From: CAZBWE01 sp964495465
GTDB taxonomy: Bacteria; Planctomycetota; Phycisphaerae; Sedimentisphaerales; Anaerobacaceae
Length of the DNA stretch: 9,632 nt
Assembly: GCA_964495465.1 (NCBI GenBank)
Contig: CAZBWE010000082.1
Location: forward strand, 1-9,632
Direction of reading: 5' to 3'
Positions 1 to 5,680 of this stretch are shown here, piece by piece. Numbering within the stretch: the stretch's first letter is position 1; every line of letters begins with the position of its first letter. The notes beneath the pieces were generated by a model, which did not search any database, had not been told where the DNA came from, and saw only the letters and a program-made list of their open reading frames with translations. The translations under genes were made by a program, and so were the position numbers.

Positions 1-2
1 AA

Positions 3-125
3 CCACGCCCAGCCGGCCAAAACCACATCCAGGAGATATTGAAAGAAAAACGCGAAAATTTGGGAATAATCACAGTAAAACGAGTCGAAAAAACGGCGAA
101 AACCTTGTATTTGACCGGTTTTTAG
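3..125 (+). CDS. 3' end of an unidentified protein gene (partial)
   Basis: An open frame enters from the left edge and runs 40 codons to a TAG at 123-125. The translated tail is rich in Lys and Glu, with a helix-like stretch (IQEILKEKRENL) followed by a beta-like stretch (GIITVKRVEKTAKTLYLTGF). This looks more like a real C-terminus than either of the other forward frames: frame 1 stops at once, and frame 2 runs to about 261 but reads like noncoding sequence. No family can be recognised from so short a piece. It would be convergent with the isomerase gene to its right. The start lies outside the window, so the coding call is moderate at best. Confidence 0.42.
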   Translation, partial: PRPAGQNHIQEILKEKRENLGIITVKRVEKTAKTLYLTGF

Positions 126-345
126 GCCCCTACGTCATTTGTATAATAATTCAGAATGTCATAGTTTATGCCAAGCCCGTCCAGTCTGCCCTGCAAAGCC
201 CTTTTATTCAGGGCGAAGCGGAGAGCGAATTCGTAGGAGCAGGAATCCAGCAAAAGATATAGATTCCACGTCCCCAGACAACGAATTGCCTGGGCAGGCA
301 AGCATGGAATAACAAAGGTAGAATATCTCTTCTTAAGTTTTAAGT
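126..345. other. Hairpin-rich intergenic gap between convergent genes
   Basis: No gene is supported here. The stretch separates the end of the partial + strand gene from the end of the - strand isomerase gene. It holds a 6-bp stem GCCCTG/CAGGGC (188-193 with 209-214) and the cruciform-like repeat listed separately at 263-310. Either could end transcription from the two converging genes, but neither is followed by a long T-run. Confidence 0.5.
263..310. repeat. Cruciform-like intergenic palindrome, possible degenerate repeat copy
   Basis: The outer arms ATTCCA (263-268) and TGGAAT (305-310) enclose a perfect inner hairpin: TTGCCT (286-291), loop GGGC, AGGCAA (296-301). GGAATCC occurs just upstream at 242-248. 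The pattern of ATTCC/GGAAT arms around a variable GC-rich core matches the better-preserved element at 8665-8731, so I read this as a decayed relative. It lies downstream of the - strand isomerase gene and may also work as its terminator. Confidence 0.45.
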
Positions 346-1557
346 TTAACGGACCGCCTGTTCATTAACATCTACTTTATCCGGTTGCTCGACAGGTTTT
401 GTCTGCCTGGGTGTCGGCGGTCGCATCGGGGGCATGTCCGGCTTAGGCTCTTTGCCGGGCGGATAAACGATGTTTGCCTCTGCCTTTAGCGATTCGATGA
501 ATTTTGCAGCAAGCTCACGCTGCTTTCTTTGCTTTAGCTGCATATTTATACTGTCTTTTGCCTGCTCGAATGTCGTAACACCGGCGTCTTTATGATCGGT
601 GACTTTTATTATGTGATAACCGAATTCGGTTTCCACAATGTCGCTAACCTGTCCGACTTGCAAATCAAAAGCGGCCTTTTCAAAAGACGGAACCATCTGC
701 CCTTTTCCGAAGAAGCCCAAATCGCCGCCCCTTTCTGCTGATGGGCAATCAGAATTGGCTCTGGCCAGCTCGGCAAAGTCGGCGCCGGCCTTGATTTGCT
801 CGAGCAGCTCCTCTGCTTTTGCTTTGGCCGTTGCCTTGGCCTCGTTAGGATCGGTGTTTGGGTCGCTGGTGTCCGGCTTTATGAGGATGTGGCTTGCCTG
901 GACCTGCTCGGGGGTCTGGTAACGACTTTTGTATTGTTCATAATACTCATTGGCATCGGCTTCCGTGATATTTACATCTTCCGCAAAGCGGGTCTCCATC
1001 ATTGTCTGGAATGCCATCCCCTTGCGGACCTGCTGTTTTATTTCGTCGAAACTTTGGCCGAGGTCCTCCATTTTTTCTCTGAATTCTTCTACAGACATCG
1101 GCGGTGTCCGGCGAGACGCTATTTCGCTGAGTGTGCTCATTACTTCTTCATCGGTGATAGCTATATTGGCCTGCTTTGCTTTTTCATCTATCAGCTTGTC
1201 AACAATCACTCTTTCCAGGGCCTGCTCCCTGAGCATTTTTTTCATTTGTTCCATAAATTGTGGTCCGACAGGCCTGTCGGAATTTTCACTCTGGCTGGCC
1301 ATTGCGGCGAGCTGCGGCTCTATCATTTTATCTATGTCGCCTTCGGTTATTGCGGTGCCGTTGACAGTAACGATGGTGTCGGCCAGGCCTGTTTCGGCGG
1401 CAGCCGGCTCTTCGGCCTCGATTTTTGTTTCTTTGGGCGCCGGTGCGGGCCTGTTGACATCAGTCGGCGGTGTCTTTCGCTTGCAGGATAAACCACAAAT
1501 AGTGCAGATTATTAAAAGAATAGCTAATATTTTGGAGCTGACGTTTTGGGTTTTCAT
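346..1557 (-). CDS. Exported parvulin-type peptidyl-prolyl cis-trans isomerase (SurA/PrsA-like), probable lipoprotein
   Basis: This 403-residue protein should catalyse prolyl cis-trans isomerisation and chaperone proteins outside the cytoplasmic membrane. Residues 1-25 form a signal peptide: a Lys near the start, a hydrophobic core (ILAILLIICTI), then GLSC with Cys25 as the likely lipidated residue. The -3 Gly makes this an imperfect lipobox. A Pro/Glu/Ala linker (about 29-57) leads to a SurA-N-like helical region (about 60-210). The PpiC rotamase domain follows (about 217-320) with the family signatures ASHILI, DFAELARANSDCPSAERGGDLGFF-type core and EFGYHIIKVTD. After a helical segment, the tail from about residue 366 is rich in Pro and Lys. 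The start is well supported: AAGGA lies 6 nt upstream of ATG, and a near-consensus promoter lies beyond it. It is transcribed away from the purine genes. Whether it acts as SurA (outer-membrane protein chaperone) or as a PrsA-like foldase cannot be told from sequence alone. Confidence 0.93.
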   Translation of the reverse strand: MKTQNVSSKILAILLIICTICGLSCKRKTPPTDVNRPAPAPKETKIEAEEPAAAETGLADTIVTVNGTAITEGDIDKMIEPQLAAMASQSENSDRPVGPQFMEQMKKMLREQALERVIVDKLIDEKAKQANIAITDEEVMSTLSEIASRRTPPMSVEEFREKMEDLGQSFDEIKQQVRKGMAFQTMMETRFAEDVNITEADANEYYEQYKSRYQTPEQVQASHILIKPDTSDPNTDPNEAKATAKAKAEELLEQIKAGADFAELARANSDCPSAERGGDLGFFGKGQMVPSFEKAAFDLQVGQVSDIVETEFGYHIIKVTDHKDAGVTTFEQAKDSINMQLKQRKQRELAAKFIESLKAEANIVYPPGKEPKPDMPPMRPPTPRQTKPVEQPDKVDVNEQAVR

Positions 1558-1610
1558 AAAATTTCCTTTCGAGGATTAAAAGATTCAGAATTTTTGAAAA
1601 GATGTGATGT

Positions 1611-1639
1611 ATTATTTAATAAACGGCTCATTCTGTCAA
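1611..1639 (-). promoter_or_regulatory. Sigma70-like promoter of the isomerase gene
   Basis: On the minus strand, a perfect TTGACA (-35; plus-strand 1634-1639) is separated by exactly 17 nt from AATAAT (-10; 1611-1616), one mismatch from consensus. Transcription would begin near 1604, giving a leader of about 47 nt before the ATG at 1557. The match in both sequence and spacing makes this one of the best-supported control sites in the window. Confidence 0.72.
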
Positions 1640-1690
1640 GATAATTTATTTTTTCACTGCCTGTTATACCGCAAAGAATCGAAAAACCTT

Positions 1691-1719
1691 TTGTGATAAC
1701 CGCGTTTAAGTGGTAAAAT
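1691..1719 (+). promoter_or_regulatory. Sigma70-like promoter for the thioesterase-purine gene run
   Basis: TTGTGA (1691-1696) is spaced 17 nt from TAAAAT (1714-1719), with a start expected near 1726, about 40 nt before the thioesterase ATG. It points away from the isomerase promoter, so the 209-bp gap carries two back-to-back promoters. With no clear terminator before 5540, it could drive all four genes to purM. Confidence 0.55.
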
Positions 1720-1766
1720 CCTTAATTGCGTGGGTTGGAGGTATGATTTGAGAAACGGGGTTTAAG

Positions 1767-2186
1767 ATGGATTTTCCGGAAAGCACGACTGTTCAGAGCC
1801 GGACGATAACGATTGTGCCGCGATATGCGGAGACCGATAAGGCGGGCGTGGTGCATCACAGCATATATCCGGTATGGTTTGAGATGGGCAGGACCGAGCT
1901 GCTGCGGGCGAACGGGCTGGCATATAAAGACCTCGAAGAGACGGGGGTATTTTTTGTCGTTGCGGAGTTGAATATAAAATACCGCAGGCCAGCTTTCTAT
2001 GACGAAAAACTGCTGCTTGAAACGAGCTGCACGGGCGTAACGGCCAGTAAGGTCGAGCACAGCTACAAACTCACGCACAAAGATAACGGCCTGGTTTTGG
2101 CTGAAGGAAAAAGCATCCTTGCCTGTGTTGACCGCGAGGGGAAGGTCCGGCGAATACCTGAATTTATGTATCCTGAAAACTCATAA
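1767..2186 (+). CDS. YbgC-like hotdog-fold acyl-CoA thioesterase
   Basis: This 139-residue, single-domain cytoplasmic protein should hydrolyse acyl-CoA thioesters. Residues 19-47 carry the 4HBT/YbgC signature: RYAETDKAGVVHHSIYPVWF followed by EMGRTELLR. Asp24 corresponds to the catalytic Asp of this family, and the Val-Val-His-His step stands where many relatives have Val-Val-Tyr-His. The later NIKYRRPAFYDEKLLLET segment is the conserved central strand region of the fold, and the length is normal for the family. The start is ATG 1767: an in-frame TGA at 1749 excludes upstream starts, and GGGG lies 6 nt before it. A stronger GGAGG at 1737 sits too close to a futile ATG ATT TGA to matter. It is the first gene of the run leading to purF. 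Its substrate (short acyl-CoA, hydroxybenzoyl-CoA or an acyl-carrier thioester) cannot be deduced, and YbgC's usual tol-pal neighbours are absent. Confidence 0.9.
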   Translation: MDFPESTTVQSRTITIVPRYAETDKAGVVHHSIYPVWFEMGRTELLRANGLAYKDLEETGVFFVVAELNIKYRRPAFYDEKLLLETSCTGVTASKVEHSYKLTHKDNGLVLAEGKSILACVDREGKVRRIPEFMYPENS

Positions 2187-2197
2187 ATTTTTAACAC

Positions 2198-2225
2198 TTG
2201 ATTCTTGATGCTCGATACTCGTTCA
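2198..2225. repeat. Degenerate 7-bp tandem repeat between thioesterase and SAM hydrolase genes
   Basis: Four adjacent, imperfect 7-mers can be read: CTTGATT, CTTGATG, CTCGATA, CTCGTTC. They fill most of the 65-bp gap before the SAM hydrolase start. Function is unknown; this may simply be a small slippage-derived repeat. Confidence 0.4.
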
Positions 2226-2251
2226 ATAAATGAAGTTGTGGTGCCCCGAGT

Positions 2252-2977
2252 ATGATAGTTTTGTTAACGGATTTTGGACAGAGTGAATATGTGGGCGTGA
2301 TGAAGGGGGTGATTTACAATATCTACGGCGGGGCAAAGATTGTCGATTTGTGTCATAACGTAACGGCTCAAAATATCATAGAGGCCTCGTGGGTCCTGAA
2401 AGGTAATTACAAGTATTTTCCAAAGGGGGCTGTCTTTTGCTGTGTGGTTGACCCGGGTGTGGGGACGGAGAGAAAAGCGATAGCGGTAAAGACGGAAAAT
2501 TACAATTTTGTAGCTCCGAATAATGGTTTGCTCTGGGAAACTCTTAGAGAGCAGAAGGTGCTGGACATCAGGCAAATACCCATCCCGGCTGACGCCGGCA
2601 GGACATTCCACGGCAGAGACGTATTCGCAAAAGCGGCTGCGAGTATAGGACAAGGCCGTTTCGAGGATATAGGCCCAAAAATGGAGGAAATCGAAAAGCT
2701 GGAGTTTTATCTTGATGGGCGGGCCGGTATAGTAGTGAGAATCGACGGCTTCGGGAACGTCATAACCAATTTGGCCGGACAGAATAAAGACCAATATACC
2801 GTGTTGGCAGGTGAGAAAAAATGGACGATGAAATTCCATCCGAATTACGCCCTGGCTGAAGAGGGTGAGCCTTTTTTGATAGAGGGCTCAAACAATACTT
2901 TAGAGATTAGCTTGAAAAATGCGAGTGCAGATGATAAACTTCACCTTATGCCCGGAAACAGGATATCGATATCGTAA
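2252..2977 (+). CDS. S-adenosyl-L-methionine hydrolase (DUF62 / SAM hydroxide adenosyltransferase)
   Basis: Members of this family (related to fluorinase and chlorinase) use water to split SAM into adenosine and methionine. The 241-residue length fits. The N-domain begins IVLLTDFG, the nucleotide-binding start of the family. The Asp-Arg-His triad described for the hydrolases is present as Asp67 (in VDPGVG), Arg74 (in TERKAIAV) and His120 (in FHGRDVFAK). The segment APNNGLL (88-94) and the C-domain motif DGFGNVITN (165-173) are also typical. There is no halogenase-type gene context, so a hydrolase is far more likely than a halide enzyme. The start ATG 2252 has only a weak GAG upstream, but the hydrophobic first strand begins right there. 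It lies 24 bp before purF, which suggests co-transcription; released adenosine could re-enter purine salvage, though that link is inference. Confidence 0.93.
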   Translation: MIVLLTDFGQSEYVGVMKGVIYNIYGGAKIVDLCHNVTAQNIIEASWVLKGNYKYFPKGAVFCCVVDPGVGTERKAIAVKTENYNFVAPNNGLLWETLREQKVLDIRQIPIPADAGRTFHGRDVFAKAAASIGQGRFEDIGPKMEEIEKLEFYLDGRAGIVVRIDGFGNVITNLAGQNKDQYTVLAGEKKWTMKFHPNYALAEEGEPFLIEGSNNTLEISLKNASADDKLHLMPGNRISIS

Positions 2978-3001
2978 CATTATTGCGCTGTTCTGAAATC
3001 A

Positions 3002-4426
3002 ATGAAAGAAAGTTGCGGCCTTTTCGGCATTTTCGGAGATGCGGAAGCGGTTGAAAAAACCTACTTCGGCCTGCATAGTCTCCAGCATCGCGGCCAGGAG
3101 TCGGCGGGTATTGCCACCAGCGACGGCGAGTCTATCCAGTGCTATACCGGAATGGGCAATGTAAGCAGGGTCTTCCGCAGCGGCTCGAATACGCTGGAGC
3201 AACTTCGTAATCCGATAGCAATCGGGCATGTGCGGTATTCTACAACCGGCTCCAGCAAGTCCGTGAACAGCCAGCCGCTTCTGGCGGAGTATTCACGAGG
3301 CCAGGTGGCGGTGGCGCATAACGGCAATCTTACCAACGCAGCGTTTCTGCGCGACGAGTTTGAGGCCTACGGCAGTATATTCAAATCGACCAGCGACACG
3401 GAAATAATTGTCCACCTGCTTGCAAAGCCAACCCATATCAGCAAGCCGGATGCCCTCGTGCATGTATTGAACCATCTGCAGGGTGCATATTGTTTATTGT
3501 TTTTATTTTCTGATGCTATCGAAGCAGCCCGAGACCCGTATGGATTTCGGCCTTTGTGCATCGGCCAAACGGAGAGCGGCAGCTATGTTGTCGCCAGCGA
3601 GAACTGTGCTTTTGACGCTATAGGTGTAAAGTTTGTTCGTGAGGTCGAGCCTGGTGAGATTGTTCGGCTGGATAAGAGCGGGCTTTCCAGCAGGTTTTTT
3701 GTTAAGCCGGGGACTGTTACGCCGGCCCACTGTATCTTCGAGCATATTTACTTCGCCAAGCAGAACTCCCGCATCTTTGGTGAGAACGTCCACGAGTTCA
3801 GGAAAAAGCTCGGACGGCAATTAGCAGCAGAACAGCCGGCTGATGCGGATGTGGTAATACCGGTGCCGGACTCGGGGACATCTTCGGCGATTGGCTATGC
3901 AGAACAAAGCAGGATACCGTTTGATATGGGAATGGTCAGGAGCCATTACATAGGCAGAACGTTTATCTCGCCGGAGCAGAAATTAAGAGAGCTGCAGGTC
4001 AAACTCAAGCTGGCAATGGTAAAAGAGGTTGTGGATGGAAAGCGTGTCGTTGTCGTAGATGACTCAATCGTTCGCGGCACAACCACGAGGGGCAAGATTC
4101 GGTCTTTGCGTGAAGCCGGGGCAAAAGAAATCCATATGCGGGTAAGCTGTCCACCGTTGAGGTTTCCTTGTTTTTACGGAGTGGATTTTCCAACTAAAGA
4201 GGAGCTGCTGGCGAATAATCGCAACCTGGAGCAGATTAAAGATTTTCTTGGAGTTGACAGCATCGGTTATATGTCGCTGGAAGGGATGCTGTCCTGTGCG
4301 GCTCTGCCGGGCGACCATTATTGCACCGCCTGCTGGACAGGCGAATACCCTGTTGAGCCGGATGCCGCTGCCAACAAGTTTTCTCTGGAGCGGTATCAGT
4401 TACGGATGTTCGACGAAGAAGAATAG
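3002..4426 (+). CDS. purF: Amidophosphoribosyltransferase (glutamine PRPP amidotransferase)
   Basis: PurF makes 5-phosphoribosylamine from PRPP and glutamine, the first committed step of purine synthesis. The 474-residue protein has an N-terminal class II glutaminase domain and a C-terminal phosphoribosyltransferase domain. The nucleophile is Cys5, after a 4-residue MKES propeptide that must be removed. The glutamine-site motifs are intact: QHRGQESAGI (28-37), GHVRYSTTGS (75-84), HNGNLTN (106-112) and TSDTE (130-134). The transferase half has PVPDSG and the PRPP loop VVVVDDSIVRGTTT (349-362). Cys244, Cys390, Cys441 and Cys444 correspond to the [4Fe-4S] ligands of the Bacillus subtilis type, so the enzyme is probably an oxygen-sensitive iron-sulfur form. 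No good Shine-Dalgarno precedes ATG 3002, which fits coupling to the gene 24 bp upstream. purM follows after 19 bp. It is likely feedback-inhibited by purine nucleotides, as is known for the family. Confidence 0.97.
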   Translation: MKESCGLFGIFGDAEAVEKTYFGLHSLQHRGQESAGIATSDGESIQCYTGMGNVSRVFRSGSNTLEQLRNPIAIGHVRYSTTGSSKSVNSQPLLAEYSRGQVAVAHNGNLTNAAFLRDEFEAYGSIFKSTSDTEIIVHLLAKPTHISKPDALVHVLNHLQGAYCLLFLFSDAIEAARDPYGFRPLCIGQTESGSYVVASENCAFDAIGVKFVREVEPGEIVRLDKSGLSSRFFVKPGTVTPAHCIFEHIYFAKQNSRIFGENVHEFRKKLGRQLAAEQPADADVVIPVPDSGTSSAIGYAEQSRIPFDMGMVRSHYIGRTFISPEQKLRELQVKLKLAMVKEVVDGKRVVVVDDSIVRGTTTRGKIRSLREAGAKEIHMRVSCPPLRFPCFYGVDFPTKEELLANNRNLEQIKDFLGVDSIGYMSLEGMLSCAALPGDHYCTACWTGEYPVEPDAAANKFSLERYQLRMFDEEE

Positions 4427-4445
4427 CGAGTAGCTCTCAGTTTAT

Positions 4446-5540
4446 ATGAGTAAATATATTACATATAAACAATCGGGTGTCAGTATCGATGCCGCAGACC
4501 AGATGGTCGATGAAATCTATTCTGCTGTTGCCAGCACGTTCGGGCCGAGGGTAATCGAATCCAAAAATGCCTTTGCGGGGATGTTTCGGCTGGACTATGA
4601 CGAACGGCTTTTCAAAAAAAATTACAAAAATCCCGTGCTTGTGGCCTGCACAGACGGGGTCGGCAGCAAGGTCCAGATCGCCGCCGAGATGAAAAAATAC
4701 GACACTGTCGGGATAGACCTCGTGGCGATGAATGTCAATGATATGCTCGTCCAGGGCGCTGAGCCGCTGTTTTTTCTCGATTATCTTGCCGTTCACAAGC
4801 TCGAGCCGAAGATAATAGCCGAGATGGTTAAGGGCATAGCGGCCGGCTGCCGACAGGCGGACTGCGCTCTAATCGGGGGAGAGACCGCTGAGATGCCGGA
4901 TACGTATTCAAAAGGCGACTTTGATATGGCGGGCTTCGCAGTCGGGGTTGTGGAACGGAAAAAAATCATTACGGCAAATAACGTGAGGGCCGGCGATGTT
5001 ATTTTGGGCCTGGCTTCGAGCGGGCTGCACTCGAACGGCTACGCACTTGTCCGAAATATATGTTTCAACTCGCCTCGTTCGGCGAAGCCGACGGGAAAGA
5101 AAAAGCTGAAGGTAACGGACAATTTGGATGAGCTTGGCGGAGCTGCTCTTGGCGATGTGCTGCTCGAACCGACGCGGATTTATGTTCGGCCGATAGTGAA
5201 ATTACTAAGCCAGTATAAGGTCAAAAAAGTCGTTCACGGAATGGCGCATATAACCGGCGGAGGACTGGTTGGGAATATTCCACGGGTACTGGCGAAAAAC
5301 TGCAATGCGGTTATAAAGAAAGAGAGCTGGCCAAAACACAGGATATTTACGTTCCTGCAGAAAGCGGGCCCTGTCGAAGAAGAGGAGATGTTCAGGGTCT
5401 TCAATATGGGCATCGGCTTTGTCCTGATAGTGGCTGAGGACTTCGCAGATTCCATCGCAGAGAAGTTGACCAGATTTGGCGAGAAGGTCTATAAAATTGG
5501 AAGAATCACCACCGGCAACGGTAAAGTAATACTTAAATGA
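4446..5540 (+). CDS. purM: Phosphoribosylformylglycinamidine cyclo-ligase (AIR synthetase)
   Basis: PurM closes the imidazole ring: FGAM plus ATP gives aminoimidazole ribotide, step 5 of the pathway. The protein has 364 residues, slightly longer than the usual ~345. Family signatures run in order: TDGVGSK (69-75), NDMLVQGAEPLFFLDYLA (98-115), IGGETAEMP (143-151), GLASSGLHSNGYALVR (188-203) and HITGGGL (268-274). These cover the ATP/FGAM-binding glycine-rich segments of the PurM/PurL superfamily, and no key motif is missing. The ATG at 4446 has no clear Shine-Dalgarno and begins 19 bp after the purF stop, so translation probably depends on coupling. The two genes are almost certainly one operon. 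A strong hairpin right at its stop codon suggests the unit may end here. Confidence 0.97.
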   Translation: MSKYITYKQSGVSIDAADQMVDEIYSAVASTFGPRVIESKNAFAGMFRLDYDERLFKKNYKNPVLVACTDGVGSKVQIAAEMKKYDTVGIDLVAMNVNDMLVQGAEPLFFLDYLAVHKLEPKIIAEMVKGIAAGCRQADCALIGGETAEMPDTYSKGDFDMAGFAVGVVERKKIITANNVRAGDVILGLASSGLHSNGYALVRNICFNSPRSAKPTGKKKLKVTDNLDELGGAALGDVLLEPTRIYVRPIVKLLSQYKVKKVVHGMAHITGGGLVGNIPRVLAKNCNAVIKKESWPKHRIFTFLQKAGPVEEEEMFRVFNMGIGFVLIVAEDFADSIAEKLTRFGEKVYKIGRITTGNGKVILK

Positions 5541-5587
5541 TCCGGCATTCCGGCAACTCTGCCGGAATGCCGGATGACGTGATTTTT
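5540..5587 (+). terminator. 16-bp perfect hairpin after purM, probable terminator or repeat-derived
   Basis: The arms 5540-5555 and 5560-5575 are perfectly complementary over 16 bp around an ACTC loop; the core is CCGGCATTCCGGCA / TGCCGGAATGCCGG. The left arm starts on the last base of the purM TGA. A five-T run lies at 5583-5587, 7 nt after the stem, which is late for a classical intrinsic terminator. The ATTCCGGC/GCCGGAAT arms match those of the dispersed element at 8708-8728, so a mobile palindrome may have been reused here as a terminator or mRNA 3'-end stabiliser. Confidence 0.6.
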
Positions 5588-5617
5588 GGGCTTGAATTTA
5601 CGCAAAGTGATATAAAT

Positions 5618-5680
5618 ATGTTACAAGGGGGCTGGAGCAATAGAAACTTTCAAACATATCGCACAGGAGGCACAATATGA
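5618..5680 (+). CDS. Possible 20-codon leader ORF overlapping the PurF-like start
   Basis: An ATG at 5618 opens a 20-codon frame whose TGA (5678-5680) overlaps the ATG of the PurF-like gene (5677-5679) in the ATGA arrangement typical of translational coupling. The frame spans the AGGAGG that serves the downstream gene. There is no clear ribosome site before it, and it would be outside the transcript if TATAAA at 5611-5616 is a -10 box. The peptide has no recognisable feature. I regard it as a possible leader peptide but quite possibly chance. Confidence 0.2.
   Translation: MLQGGWSNRNFQTYRTGGTI
5665..5670 (+). promoter_or_regulatory. Strong Shine-Dalgarno of the PurF-like gene
   Basis: A full AGGAGG lies 6 nt before ATG 5677. 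It fixes the start, which matters because the residue after Met is Ser where PurF has Cys. SAM hydrolase, purF and purM have weak or no such site, so this gene appears to be translated independently and well. Confidence 0.85.

Noticed and set aside
796..1491. 231-codon forward frame opposite the isomerase gene
   Set aside because: It is antisense to a gene with clear domains, promoter and ribosome site; its Cys/Phe/Leu-rich product has no recognisable motif.
1743..1751. ATG ATT TGA mini-frame right after GGAGG upstream of the thioesterase gene
   Set aside because: The ATG is 1 nt from the GGAGG, too close for initiation; two codons then stop. Most likely chance.
2252..2977. Fluorinase or chlorinase instead of SAM hydrolase
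   Set aside because: The Asp67-Arg74-His120 triad fits the water-using hydrolases, and no halometabolite genes are nearby.
5588..5616. Promoter before the PurF-like gene using TATAAA (5611-5616)
   Set aside because: At 17-nt spacing the -35 would be GGGCTT, a poor match; TTGAAT (5592-5597) is only 13 nt away. Too weak to list as a feature.
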